Below the pieces are notes generated by a model, which saw only the letters and a program-made list of their open reading frames with translations, had not been told where the DNA came from and did not search any database. The position numbers and the translations under genes are program-made. This document shows positions 10,341 to 23,289 of a DNA stretch of 64,000 nt, one piece after another (positions within the stretch are counted from its first letter, which is position 1; every line of letters starts with the position of its first letter). Origin of the DNA: Tetrastigma voinierianum (lineage: Eukaryota; Streptophyta; Magnoliopsida; Vitales; Vitaceae); NCBI GenBank assembly GCA_016808115.1, contig JAEQBH010000657.1, forward strand, positions 1,116,001 to 1,180,000. The letters are read 5' to 3'.

Positions 10341-13300
10341 TGCCTAGTTGCATTTGATGAAGCACATTGAACACTTGTGATCTTCATCACAAAGTTAATT
10401 GAATTTTCTTGTATAGATATCTTTTTTGCAGTGTTTCGGTGTGTTCCAATTTTCTTTCCTTCTTTACCTTACAGTGGGTTGTTTTTCTTTTTGTTTGAAT
10501 TATACTTGTTTTGTGGGAATCCATTTTAATGATTCAAAAGTGCAGAGGCAATGATCAATAAAGTTAAGTGGAAAAAGTATTGTGATCAATGGAAGGAGAA
10601 CAATATAGTGATATTTAGTGGAAAAACCTAGATCCTTTTGTGTGTGAGGATCTGAACCTTCATGTGGCGAGTGGCAGCAACACATGGGGAAATCCAACCA
10701 CCTAGATCCGTAGGTTCTGGGGACCGATGGATGGGTACCCTCACCCATGTGCCTCCAAGTGCACCTCGACTCCTCGACACCACACAGCACCACGATTCAT
10801 TTCTCAGGTTGGCAGAGGCCATTACGGACCTTACCAAACTAATTAGGTGATGCTGGCGTGACAAAATTCAATGCGGGTGTGACGAAAATCCATCTTGTGG
10901 AGAACCCCCTTGTTAAAAATTAGATGGGTTTCAAAGGTAAAGTGGGTGACCGATTAATGACCTATAAGTACTCAATTTCAAAGCTTGCCCGGCTTGATCA
11001 AAAGGAGAGTCGAGAAAGAGTGCCTAAATTGGCACCATAATTTGGAGAGCCGTGTCTCTGGCATTACAAAAGGCTATTGAAAATTTTGAATCATCAGTTC
11101 AGATAACACTTCAGTTGCACAGTGGGAAGAGAAACCATTCTCCCATTTATTGGCTAAAGAGATAAGCGTGGACGAGGAAACTTGATGGAATGGACCCAAG
11201 ATTCTTTCATTAAATCAGTTCATAACTGAATCCAGAAGTGCCTTTGCCCAGCACCAATGCCTTGCCCATTAACTCTCCCGACCAGTTTATAATTTCTACT
11301 ACACCACCACCTACTCCGGCTGAAATTAAATCGTATATATCTGCAGCTTCCGAGGTGTTGGCTCATCTGAATTTGCCACTACCATCAAAAATTCTGGCAT
11401 TGCCTCATTGTGCCCACAATGAGTTGATTTAAGATCATGGGTTCGGATTTGGTGCCCGGGCAGGCATTCAGCTCCCGCGGTTCAGTGACCTGAGGCTGAG
11501 TGATTTGAAGTACGATCTCCAGCACTGTTTAATTTTACTTTGTTTTATTTTATAAATATTTATTTTGATTCCATTAATTTTTCTTCTGAGTTACTCTCTA
11601 AATTTTATTCATTCTTGTTTTTTTAAATTAATTTTCACTTTTTTCTTAATTTTTTGGTATTAATTTTTGAGTTTAGGTGATTTTGAGCTGGATTAGAAGA
11701 ATTCAGAGAAGCGAGAGATGGAAGAAGTGGGAATGGAAAATTTATTATAGCATAGTAAAATTTTCATGGCGTCTTGAATTCGCGATCAGTGCGAGTGAAT
11801 TTTTGGCTGTAGTATAGAAACCCAAACTAATTGTGAAAAAAAAATTTGTAACTTCCACTAAAGGATAAAACAGTGCCACCTGCCAGTGTTTCATTTATTT
11901 TATTTTTATTTATTTATATTTTTCTATATATATAAAAAAAAAGCGATTGTTTTTTATTATCTTCTTTTTATTTCTAAAATAATAATATTTCTCCTCAAAA
12001 AAAATTGTTTTTATTTTTTTTATTATTTTTTTATTTTTATTTTTGTTGTGATCATTTCTTTGTTTTTTGAAAAAAAAAAGTTTGATAATTTTATATTTAA
12101 AATTTGTGAAAATTCACTCTTATGTGAAAATTTTTTTCGCTATGGGCCCCCTTTGACCTCCATTTTGTTTCACTCATAACATTTTTCTGTCTGAACTCCG
12201 TTTTAGGTGTTCTTGGTACCATTGGAAGCTTAGAGTGTGAATCCAAATATGGCCAGAAAAACACTTTGAAGAGGAATTTTATGAATGTGGTATAAAGATA
12301 CTCCAGCTGGTCACTTTTTTCGCTCTCTTTCTTCTCCTAATTTGTTTATTTGGAAGGCCCGACGGAATTAGAATAAGGTGTCGATGGAAAGCTTGAAGTC
12401 TCTATCAAGTGATCACATCTCATCAAAGGGTAATACTTCCTTCTCTAATTTTCTAATCCAGAGGCCCCATTTCGGGGACGAGTGTTTGGGTTAGGGAGAG
12501 TTCAGCGAAGGAGTAAGCTTTGTATTGTTCTTTAATACTCATTTTATTGCAAAACCCATTTTTAGTCAGTGGCAATTTGGGTTCCTTTACATAAAGTTGT
12601 TTATACCATGACTTCATTTTCAAAATTTCGGACCAATTTGCAACCAAATTTTTGTGTTGTGCCTGGCCCATAGTTTGAAAAAGTGAAATTCATCCAATTC
12701 TATTGATGTTAGATTGGTTCCATGCCTAATTAATTAGTTGAGTTAGTTGAATTCTTGTTGTTTTCGACCATTTTTCTTCCACCTTTAGCTAACCACACAC
12801 CGAGCACATTAGGTTTCAATGATAGGCTAAAAAACTGCGCAACCTCCTAAGCCTTACAATAACCTATCCTAGTGTTGTTAACTACCTTTAATAGGTTAAG
12901 GACCCCTGTTGATAGAAGGCCAATGCATCTTCCAAAAAAATAAAATAAAAGAAAAATAAAAGAAAAAGAATAAAAATTGTAAAGCTTTGCCTTGAAACCT
13001 GAGCACGGTCCGAGGGGTATATAGCGTAAGCCTTTAAAGCCAGTGCCCCTAAACCTTCTTTGGTTAGGAGCCACCGACTTAGTGCTACGCTACATGGGTG
13101 GATAAGGTGGAGTTGAGCAAGTTAGCCAGTCACTTTAAAGTCTCAAAATCATTCGGTCGGGGTGAAACCTGAAGAGTTAGTCGTCGAAAGATCCTCATGA
13201 CTTGGTGCCCTAAGCCTTAATTGGTTGGAAGTCATCGGTAGATCCCACGTTATGGACTTTGGTAGAGGTCAGTTCCTCAACATTGAACCACAACACAAAG

Positions 13301-13689
13301 AATTGTGGAATAAGAGGTGGGTCTGATCTATTTAGGTTAGTTAGCATGCTATGTCGTGGTAGTAGCTAGGTTGGGGGGAAAGTGCAGTTTGACAGTGTAT
13401 TGTTGAAAACTAATCATATAAACACTTAAGATTTAAGTGGGGAAGTTTAAGTTTGATTCACGAGAAGGAGGCTCTTTAATACTTTCGATTTTGTATGGCA
13501 TTCTTTCTCTCATGATGGTCATTGGACACGATTTGATGATTCTTACTTGCGGGTTGACATTACTCATTTCCACAACCTTTTGAAATACCATTTTTGTAGG
13601 CGTTATTTTGTTATTGTTTTGTATGTTTTTATCTTTCTTTCTTTCTTTCTGCATTGCTAAGGGACTAGCAATGTGTGAGTTCAACAGTG
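10341..13689 (+). mobile_element. internal region of the nested LTR element, no pol genes
   Basis: Only 3.4 kb lies between the two LTRs and I find no gag, protease, RT or integrase motif, so this resembles a LARD-type non-autonomous element. Two open pieces in the same plus-strand frame (10662-10850 and 11238-11432, the latter with 'TTPPPTPAEIKSYISAASEV') may be remains of one proline-rich ORF of unknown kind. 11830-12180 is a T/A-rich low-complexity block. 12970-13440 is more GC-balanced but non-coding. Confidence 0.6.
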
Positions 13690-15145
13690 TGATTAGTGCC
13701 CGAAGTGCTATTTTAGACCTATTTTATTATAGGTTTTGAGTACTTTATTGTATACTAATCATTCTAATTAACAGATTTACACATCAAGGTCCCTACTATT
13801 CCTCTTGATCGCATTTTGTGGCAAATTTACAGTTTTGCAAGCTTTTAATGCAGGAGTTTGTGAGTCATTCAAGCATGAAGAAAGAATTCGTCGGACTTAG
13901 CATTACGGAATCCAAAAATCGGAAGAAATAAGATCGAAAAGGAAAGAAAGCAAAATATAAGAATCGGATGAGTAATGGGGAGGCAGTGGGAGCAGTAGCC
14001 AATGGAGCAGTAATAGCAATTGATGAGGCAGGAGGAAAATTCGCTCTGTGGGAATTTTTAGCTATCATAGCAAAAATTACGTACATAGCGAAAATTTCAA
14101 TTTTAACATACTGGATTTTCTATAATGGCGAATTTTGGCTTATCATGGCGAATTTTTCGCTATGATGCGAAAATCCTTTGTTCATAGCGAGAATTTTTAG
14201 CCTCTGTTCTTGATCAAGACTCAGTTTTGGTTTTTCTCGCTTTCTACCCTTGTAATAGTTTTTTAACTTGGTTTGTTTTTGTGTTCCCTACTTACTCTGC
14301 ACACTATATAAACTAGAGTCGAGGTTTGGCAAAAATCAATCAACATCCTGATAAATTTACAGGGGAAGCTTTAGAGCTCAGATTTTCCTCTTCATTTTCT
14401 TTCCTTTTAATTTCCATTTTCTCATTCACCCCGAACACTCACTCTAAGGATGACAACTGGAAGGTGTTCGGCTAAACCTCTTACTTCTTGAAGGAGAACA
14501 GCTAAGTTTAAGGTAAAAGTGACGGTTCCCTTGTTTTTAACGCACGCATTTATGGTTGTTTATGTTCACACTTCTCGCTAGGTTAAAATCTCTTAAGCAT
14601 ACTCTCTTTAATGTCATACTTGGCTTTTTGAGTTGATGGATACTTTCACTAGATCCATTGAGGCTCGATTAGTTATCTCCTACTAGTTATCGTGGAAGTA
14701 GGGTTTTTTGAGATGTGTTTTCAGCGCTAGGAACATTTATGCCCATTTTAAATGCCTATGTTTCAAAGGAAAATCATAGGGTGTAGTTTTTAAAGCTAAA
14801 TGAAGATTGGTTGGAAATGACTATATGTCATCCTCTGACCTTGAGAAAAAATACCCGGGGACATGTTAGTTGCCTTAAAACCCTAAACAAGTGGTTCGAA
14901 ACTTCAAGGGGTTCTATTTTACATTTTTTTTCTTATTTTATTTTCAACCTGTGAACAACCAATCCCCTGTTTCTACCCAAACCTTAAAATCCAAATTTAA
15001 TTCACCATTTTTTACTTCACTTGATATTTAATATGAAAAACCCATCCCAGTGTTCGACCACTGAACGGCTGCCTGGTGGCGACTCACGGTGGAGAATATG
15101 GATAAATTTTATTGATTGGGATCACCTCTTTGATGATTGAGATCA
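13690..15145 (+). mobile_element. right LTR of the nested non-autonomous element
   Basis: Direct repeat of 8930-10318: starts TGATTAGTGCCC at 13690 and ends ...GAGATCA at about 15145. The copies differ by many substitutions and small indels, so the insertion is old. Flanks ATTAG (8925-8929) and CATAG (15146-15150) agree at three of five bases and may be a decayed target duplication. Around 14030-14200 it carries a cluster of 'atagcgaaaattt / aatttttcgctat' motifs. Confidence 0.85.
14030..14200 (+). repeat. GCGAAAATT/AATTTTCGC motif cluster
   Basis: About seven half-sites of a palindromic motif (CGAAAATT or AATTTTCGC with 'ATAG' or 'CTAT' next to it) occur within 170 bp, including the hairpin 'gcgaatttttcgctatgatgcg' region near 14150. 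A decayed version sits at the equivalent place in the left LTR (about 9290-9410). Confidence 0.6.
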
Positions 15146-17302
15146 CATAGAAGTTGCAGGAAGTGGTCAGTGGCAAAGTAGTAAGGAAGCAAATACGAAC
15201 AAAGTGCGGAAGACATAAATTTCAGAGTGCGCGATACCAACAACAGAGAAGTTCGATGATATCAGAAGGTGTTTTGCTCTGTGAATGCAAAGTGTACGGT
15301 ATAGGTTCGAGTGTCACATTTCTGATATGGCTCTTAAATGCTATGTTTCATGTAATTAAGCCCGGTCGTACCGCAGATGGTTAGGAGCTATTAAATGATT
15401 AAGATAGGTTCGAATAAGATTGGGACTCGACGAAAACGTAGCGTACCTCGCCGCCTCGCGTTGAGTGTGACTAAGTCTAGGGAGTACGTTAAAATTTTAC
15501 GTTATACGTAGGCAATTAATATTTGCCGTATTCGATTGAGTGTGTAGGTTAAAAAGCAAAGGTGGGGAAAAGTGTGGGCGTATCAGGATTTAGCAAGCAA
15601 AGGGTGAGTGTTAGCTTTTCATTTTCCAAATACTAGTGTATTATTATTATGATTATAAACTGTTTTACACTGGTATTTCATGGTTTTGATTTCAAACCAT
15701 TTTCAAGAAGCAAGCAATGAGTTTAGAAAGCAAGTAATGGTTCGGATGCATCCAATCATACCTTTAGTTGAAAAGCAAGCAAATGGTTTTGATTTAAACC
15801 ATAATTTGAAAAGAAAGCAAATGGGTTTGATTTAAACCATAATTTGAAAAGCAAGCAAATGGTTTGAGATTTGAAACCATAATTGAAAAGAAAGCAAAGC
15901 AAATGGGTTTGATTTAAACCATAATGGAAAAGTAAGCAAATAGTTTGATTTAAACCAAAATTGAAAAGTAAGCAAATGGTTTTGATTTAAGCCATGATGG
16001 AAATATGAAAGTAAATGGTTTTGAATTATTATTATTTTCAGAAAAGTAAAAAGCAATGGTTTTAAATTGTAAAACCATTTTTGAAAAACAAAACCAACAA
16101 AAGTATGATTGCGCGGAGTCTTCGTGCTAGCTAGACTTTTGGTGACGATGTTGGGTTAGCCGGGCTCTAACTAAATTATGGTGATGGCGACCCAGGTCGA
16201 TTCCACCGTATTCATAGGAAAAGGTGGCGTGGACAAAGGTGCTTCAGCGCGAGTTGAGCATAGGTTCAGTGTTCCTTTAGGGTCTGATAAACCCAAAAAT
16301 CGACTCCGATAGTTTGATGTTTTACAAGCATGATGTCGGTTTGAAAAATCAACCATTGTGGTTCGACTCGCCCGGGCTTAGGAGAGTTTTAAAGCATAAG
16401 CGGTTAAGGCGAGCTCAGTTTAGATTTCAACGTCGGGTTGAGACCAACTCTGTGGGATTTTAAAGCAAGCAGTTGTTGAGGGCTCCGTTTTATTTTCAAA
16501 ATAAGCGGTTGAGCCGGAACTCCGTTTTTATAGAAAAGTTTTGAGAAACTTTTTAAGCGAGGTTTATGAAGTTCACAAGCTTTCAAACAAGATAAAGCAA
16601 GCAAGAAAGATAAATTATAGAGAAGTTTTATAAACTTCTAAAGCGAGCAAGCAATAAGAGTTTTACAAGCTTTTGCGAAAAATAAGCAAAGCAAGCAAAG
16701 TCACCAAAAGCAAGCAAGCGAGAAAAGTTTGAGAGCTTTAAAGCGGCCAATAAGTAAAGCTTACGAAAAATATTTGTAAAGAGAGTTTTACACATTTTTG
16801 AGGTTTTCAGGAAAAGCAAAACCTTTTATAAGCATACGCTCCAACGAGCTCGTTTAGCTCTTTATTTTGTATTTTAAAAACTCTTTTTCGGTCTGGTCAC
16901 ATAAGTATTTGGAGCACAATCGGTTGTCGACATTAGTATAAAGTCTTTGTGTATTAATTATATTTTGTAAGAACATACTTTGAATATGTATAAATGGAAC
17001 ATATGTATGTACATAGAGTAGTTTTGTGAGAATGTGTTGGTATGTTGGTTGCCATGTTTGGATATAGTGGAAATTTGGATGTATACGAGTTTGGAATTAC
17101 TATGTCCTTGGCGATCATCTTAGAAGTTTTCATTGCTAAGATTTTACCAAATCTAGGATTATAAATCAAGAAAATTTTATAGGAGGGGTTTAGCAAGCAA
17201 TGCGACCGCTTCTGGGAGTTTCTAGTGGATTCTAGATGTAGCGGTGCAGGGGATTAAGTGGGTGGCGATTTTTACTTTGTTGGAAGGGGTGGGGCTGTGT
17301 CA
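15146..17302 (+). mobile_element. solo LTR, right part (...GGCTGTGTCA)
   Basis: Continuation of the LTR begun at 8209. It ends ...GGCTGTGTCA at 17302, directly before the second ACTTT. It contains a hairpin tandem array (15670-16085) and a stretch with many 'gcaagcaa' and 'ttttacaagc' words (16580-16830). No coding region. Confidence 0.8.
15670..16085 (+). repeat. tandem array of a hairpin unit ATGGTTT...AAACCAT
   Basis: About ten imperfect units of 36-40 bp, each holding 'aaatggttttgatttaaaccat', whose ends are inverted repeats (TGGTTT and AAACCA around a 5-7 bp loop), followed by 'aatttgaaaagcaagc'. Units near 15784, 15821, 15858, 15901, 15939, 15975 and 16012 are clearest. Confidence 0.85.
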
Positions 17303-18766
17303 ACTTTGGCCACTAAGTAGTACACATAGTCAGTAAACCCGACCTTAACTTTTTATAATGGCACCAATGCGAGCATTTCATCGAGAAAGGTATCGTGATG
17401 CGAATTTCTTTTCGAATTTTCAATCAGAGATGAACTACTTCTAGATTTTCAGTCCCTTTCTTATCTTTGATTTCCAGATCAAACTCTTACAGCAATAACA
17501 CCCACTTTATTAGTCTTGGTTTCGCATCCTTCTTAGTAATCAGGTACTTTATGGCAGAATGGTCGGTGTGCACTATTACCTTGTTACCAATTAAGTATGG
17601 TCAAAACTTGTCAAACGCAAATACAATTGCCAAAAGCTCTTTTTGATTTATTTGCACCAGTTTAGTTCTTTCATCTTTCAAAGGTCGGCTCGCATAGTAG
17701 ATAACTTTGGGAAAGTATTCACCCTCTTGACCAATGCCCCTGTGCATAGTGCTTCGCATCACACATTAGTTTAAAAGGGAGGTCCCAGTCTGGTGCTACT
17801 ACAATAGGTGCGCGACTCAATTTCTCATTGAAACAAAACTTTTTTTCAAATCAAATTCAAAAGGGGCTCCTTGAACTAGCAAATTCGATTTATGAATCTC
17901 CTGTAGAATCCCCGCTTGACCCATTCCTTTCACTAAAGATGGGGGCGGTAGCTTCTCTATTGTTTCAATCTTGTCTTATCTACCTCAATTCCTCTTTCTG
18001 AAATCCGGTGTCCTAGTACAATGCCTTCCTTCACCATGAAGTGGCACTTTTCTCAATTCAACACAAGGTTAGTTTCCTCACATCTTATTAGTGCATGTCT
18101 CAGGTTCTCAGGACAATTATCAAAAGACTTCCCTAACATCGAGAAATCATCCATGAATACTTCAATTGTTTTCTCAACCATGTCTAAGAATATAGCCATC
18201 ATGTAACACTGAAACGTGCATAATGCGTTACATTACCCAAAGGGCATTCGCCCTAAATGCGAACATACCATATGGGCATGTGAACGTTGTTTTCTCTTGG
18301 TCCATTAAGGATATAGTGATCTGATTATAGCCCGAAGACCCGTCCAAGAACCTATCCAGCATCTAATCCAAAAACGGAAGTGGAAAATGATCTTTTCTAG
18401 TTGCCTTATTCAATTTCTAGTAGTCTATATAGATTCTCCAGCCCATAACTATTCGAGAGTGAAGCATTGCGTTATTCTCTGTCCTTGTCACTATGGTCCC
18501 TCCTTTTTTAGGAACAACCTATACTGGACTTACCCACGAACTATCATAAATAGGGTAGATTACGCCTGCATCTAACCACTTCAATACTTCTTTCCTTACC
18601 ACTTACTTCATTGTTAGATTGAGTCTTCTCTGAGCCTCCACTAAAGGTTTGTGACCATCTTCTAATAAGATCTAGTGCATACACATAGAGGGGCAGATCC
18701 CCTTCAAATCGGCTAGGGACCATCCCATAGCATCTTTGTGATCTCGAATGATGTAGGAGCTTCTAT
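17303..18766 (-). pseudogene. reverse transcriptase/RNase H relic, Athila-like, minus strand
   Basis: RT copies the element RNA into DNA and RNase H removes the RNA. Reading leftwards: 'RDHKDAMGWSLADLKGICPS' (about 18690-18755), the typical start of Athila RT; 'SWVSPVYVVPKKGG' (about 18500-18540); 'CPYGMFAF' (about 18260); then the polymerase motif 'FMDDF' (near 18150) and 'NWEKCHFMVKEGIVLGH' (18010-18060). RNase H follows with 'YYASRTL'-like and 'HTDHSAIKYL' pieces (17540-17700), and the end joins the integrase linker at 17303. Many stops and frameshifts. It belongs with the integrase at 6896-8203. Confidence 0.85.
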
Positions 18767-21711
18767 AAAAACACCAAACCCGACCTGTGCAGACCACTAA
18801 ATCCATTTATCTGTAAAACACATTTCATATACTCATTTGCGATAGGATATATAATATCCATTTAATCATATTTATATATGTGAATCTGATATCACTACTT
18901 ATTCACATTCATTAATATAAAATGCAGCATTATATCTTTTCTAGGGCCCATAGCTATGCTTTAGTACAATATTTATACTAAAAGGCATTTTTCATGCCCT
19001 TTCCAAATCATTTACAAAATGTTGTCAAAGTTCACCTCTTATCTTTGAATCTGATGTAAAGTACATCCATTAAAAAAATTAAAATATAATCTTCTTGTAA
19101 AATCTTTGTCCTTTTGATTTATTCAATGATATGACCTCATAGAATGAGAGTGCATGCATAGGAGCGAACATTACTTATACTCCGCACGATTTGACGATGA
19201 CTCTAGGCTCTGTGGTCTTCGGTCCTGCCACTATCTACTCGGTACCTGGGCATGGAAAGCCAATGCACTAAGCATTTTCATGCTTAGTGGTTCTTTGCAT
19301 TTCTATTCTCATTTCAAACAATTATACCACTATATGCATAACAATTACTTTTGTTATATGCATCCAACATAATATCCTAAAAAACATTCAACATATTTTC
19401 CAAACAACCTTTCAACATACTACTCATGTGATCCATGCAATATTTATAAATATACCAATTTATAGTAGTTGAACATACTTCCATTTTGTCTCAAATATAG
19501 AAATACAATAATTCTCATCTTTAATGCTCCGGTAATATTATTGTTCTTGTCATAGCTCAATTCCACACAATCCACAGATTATTAATCATTTGCCTTAAAC
19601 AAATCTAGCGAAACTTTCGATGCATAAGATGTGAAATCTGACCACAGTCCGCTAGGCTCACGGGTTGGTATAAACATTTAATAACTCAAATCTTGTCTCG
19701 GGCTACCGGACTAGTTATTTTACATTTTCATTTTGTGTACACTACAAATACTGTCTCACTAGGCTACGGATAGGTATGCCATTATAAATCATTTCGTTCG
19801 CAGTATTGCTACATTGACCCTTATTGGTGTGCGATCTCTCCACAACAGGCAATGGTGCCATTCTCTTAAGGGCATTAATAATTAGTCATTTACATTACCA
19901 TTTTCACATTTCCACAATACAATTAACATTCTCGACAAATTCGCTTGTACATACATGAATCCCATCATGTTTGCCACTACATAGTTCATTTATAAATCAA
20001 TTAACCAACACTCAAACAAATTCATTTATGGTTCAAATAGAAGCACATATGCAGATGTCTGTCAAACATTTCATATTTAACTGGTTCAAACCAAAAGCGA
20101 TTTCACCAACAACCATTCGATTTGTTTGACAATAACAAAACTTGAAACAAGAAGAGAAATATGAAGAACAAACCAAAAAGATTGTTGATTCTTGACTCCT
20201 ATTCCTTGTATCCCGATCTTAGCTCAGGTTTTATCATCACTAGCCCCTAATCTATTACAAATACGTCACAATCAGATAACAAACAAAGAGAAAAATCAAG
20301 ATCTTGCCGCTAATTGTTAGTTATGGTTGATTTCTACCCAATACACCTTCACTTGTAAAATTTTCTAAGAACAAATGAGCCATATTTTTCCCCAATTTCC
20401 TTCAAGAAAATGATATTTCTATGAGTCTATTTTCAGTAGAAATTGGAATCATCCAATTCGGAGCACCGAAACTCAAGATATGTCCTAAACAACCGGGACT
20501 ACTCTATTTTCAGAACTTATAGCAATTTGCACAGAAAGCTTAAAGCTTCACTTGTGAATTTACGGGTCCAATGGGAGTCAAATTTGAATACACATATTTC
20601 AAGGAAATTTGTTCTCCTAAAAGTCTAGTTTACCCAAAATTTTGAATCACTCTATTTGGATGAGTGAAACTCAACTTATGGCCTAAATACCAAAACACCA
20701 AAACTGTACCAAAACAAAACCAGAATTTTCATAAAAACAGAGCTTCACTTTGACGAATTTCTAGGTTTAATAGGGTTCAAATTTGAATACACTTATTTCA
20801 ATAAAAAAATTATCCTAAAAGTCTAGTTTATCCAGAAATTTGAATCACTCAATTTGGATGAGTAATGGCCAAGTTCTACCGAAACAAAAACATGGGTTTT
20901 GGAAAAAATTTGACAACATCTCCCCTAAAACCCCAACATTTCCTTTATACAAAAATTCCTCAAAATCAATCCTAATCAAAGAAAAGGCTGCTTGAACTCT
21001 AACTCAAACATATATATACTAAACTATGGTTTACCAATCCAAACATAATCAAAGAGGGAGTTAGGAGGGTTCTAACAAGCAAGGTGGGTGAATCATACCC
21101 CGAGCTTAGACAAGTATCCATACCTTAATCCTTTTTAACACTCCTCTAGCTTTCCTTCTCCTTCCTCTTCAAGAACAAGTAGAGTCCAAAGATAGCTTCT
21201 CCCCCCTCTCTCAACCATAGCCTTAGCTCCCCTTTTGCCCAAATGAGAAATGATCTCATTTCACTAGACCAAATTTGGTCTTATTCTCATCTTGTATAAG
21301 GCCTTGTTTTGGCCTTCCTTTTGGCTTTGCTTTTTCATTTTTGCATTAAAGCCCTTCATTTCTATTTCATTTGCATAACAACTTATCACCTTTCTACTTT
21401 GGCATATACTCTTCTTCATTTATGGCCTTTGGGTCCTCATTTTGACATTTTACCGATTTAACCTTGACTCTTGTATTAATTCCGCTTTTATTTTAACTTG
21501 TGTTATACCTATACCCTAAACATATCATTAAACTATGAGACTTAATTCGAGGGTACAATCCACTATCTAGGAATTCTCCTCCCTAAAAACCTCTATTTTT
21601 ATCACTTAAAACCAATAAAATATCGAATAAATAAAATAAAAAAATTTATAATAGCAGAAAATGCTATAAAGTAAAATAATAAAATGAAATTTCTATTTTT
21701 GGGATGTTACA
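18767..21711 (-). mobile_element. Tekay-like LTR, minus strand, inserted in RT
   Basis: On the minus strand it begins TGTAACATCCC at 21711, the usual start of this LTR class, and runs to about 18767, where RT similarity resumes. The flanking bases AGTTC (21712-21716) and AGCTTC (about 18757-18762) may be a decayed target duplication. The far end is approximate. It holds a tandem duplication of about 197 bp (20545-20741 and 20742-20880) with shared 'tcctaaaagtctagttta'. No genes; most likely a solo LTR. Confidence 0.65.
20545..20880. repeat. about 197-bp tandem duplication inside the LTR
   Basis: Two neighbouring copies share 'gcttcactt', 'caaatttgaatacac', 'tcctaaaagtctagttta' and 'tttggatgagt' in the same order with an offset of about 197 bp. 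Confidence 0.75.
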
Positions 21712-21755
21712 AGTTCAGCCCTAATTATTGAAGAATTGGATCGGGAAGGTCAAAA
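21712..21755 (-). pseudogene. short piece of pol just upstream of RT
   Basis: About 44 bp with weak resemblance to the serine-rich linker that precedes RT in Athila pol ('SSIIRA'-like), in the orientation and place expected if the LTR at 18767-21711 split the pol frame. Too short to be sure. Confidence 0.35.
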
Positions 21756-22442
21756 AGCATTGAACACATGTGAAAACTCCCTTTTTAGACCTCATTTAGG
21801 CCTTGGAAGGCAAAAAAACGTGGTCAAACTTTGGCAAACCCTTGACATAGAGCCACCATATTGATTTTAGAAAGATTTGTCGTAGAATCTTCTAGAGGAT
21901 TTGCTTTAGGATTCTGTTGTATTTCTTTTAGAAAGATTTGCTGGGAGATATACTCCAAGATTTTATTCTATCCCTTTTAGGAAGATTTGCTTTATTTATT
22001 TTAGAAAGTTTGCTTTTAGGAGTTGCTTTATGTAATTTAGAAAGTTTATTTTCCTAGTTAAAGTAGAAGTTGCTTTATTTTCTTTAGAAAGTAAGGAGAT
22101 TATAAATACCCCTTTAGTTGTGTTTTTTTAATTCATTCAAGTTTTAATAAAGTTTCATATTTCTCTTTAAGAGTTCTCTCTTATCTCTTGGGTGGATTCC
22201 CTTGGGGCAAGTTCGTGGCTTCTTATACCTAGGTGGATTCCTTGGTGGTGAAGTCTTTGTCTAACTTATAAATCAACTCATCCAAAGTTGATTGTGGCAT
22301 CTTCACTCCATCATCTATCTTGTGTGGATCTTTTTAGTAACCCAGTAAGTAACTAATCTTGTGCGAACTCTACTCTCCTCACCATCTCATATTTTCATTA
22401 AACTTTCCATAACCAAATTTTCAACCTCAACCCAAAACTTTC
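21756..22442 (+). mobile_element. LTR-like fragment with TATA box and polyA signal
   Basis: The stretch starts TGAACACATG, has repeated 'ttttagaaagatttgctt' words (21850-22050), a TATA-like 'tataaatacccc' at 22101, an AATAAA at 22147 and then two similar phrases 'ggtggattccctt' and 'ggtggattccttgg'. This is the layout of a plant LTR (possibly Ty1/copia). No coding and no clear end. Family not recognised. Confidence 0.4.
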
Positions 22443-23289
22443 TGTAAAATGAGGGAAAAATTCAATTTTTCTGAAAATTAGGTAAAACGATAATTTCGGT
22501 TGGAAACCGGAAATTGTTTAGATTTTGGATGACAAAACGAACTCCACCGTTGAATTTGTCTCACGAAATCTAGTTACTCCGTCAAATTTCTTTAGATTCC
22601 GAGACAGTCGAAATTTCACGTTTTTCGAGGCACCGGGTGACAAGTGACACATGGCATGATCATGTGGATGCCACATGGTACCCTAGGGGAGTGAAACATG
22701 GCATGAGCCATGTGGTGCACTTGTATGAATGGCTCACATTGAGCCAAGTGTAAGTGGAGGAAATAATAGGAAAGAGAAAATAAGAAAAAAAAATGAGAGT
22801 GGAAGCAAACAAAAGAGACAATTCGGTGGTATAAGATAAGACCAAAAGCAAAAAGAAAGAAAAGATAATAAGGAAAGAGAAATAAGGGAGAAAGGAGAAG
22901 GAGAAAATGAGACAAGTGTGAGGTGGTGAGTGAAGGGAGGAAAGTGGGGGCAAGTTTCTCTGCGATCAATGCGAGAGAAAATCAAAAAGGGGAAAATGAG
23001 GAAAGCCAAAAAAAAGAAAATGAGAGGAAATATCGGACATAGGGGAAGAAAATGGATAGAGAGAGGAAGAAAGGAGGAGAAAAGAAAAGGGAATTTTTCC
23101 AGCGTTTCGATGGTTGAAGATCGTTAGTCCAAGTTTAAAGTCAATCCATGCATCACAAGCTACGTGTGAGTACCAAAATCTTGGAGTTTCATCAAACTCC
23201 ACGAGGTAGGAATTTTCCTACTTGGATTATTTCTATCCTAAAAACCATTTAATTGCATAGGTTTTCTTCGAGCCATGACTGGCCGTGTG

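Noticed and set aside
11886..12179. 97-residue hydrophobic plus-strand frame
   Set aside because: T-rich low-complexity sequence in a non-coding element interior.
18021..18206. 61-residue plus-strand frame
   Set aside because: Shadow of the minus-strand RT relic, which shows real motifs.
22616..23009. Overlapping minus-strand frames of 91-117 residues rich in Phe/Leu/Ser
   Set aside because: They are the reverse of a purine-rich (GA/AAG) stretch in LTR A. The composition mimics membrane segments; no domain and no homologous neighbour supports a gene.
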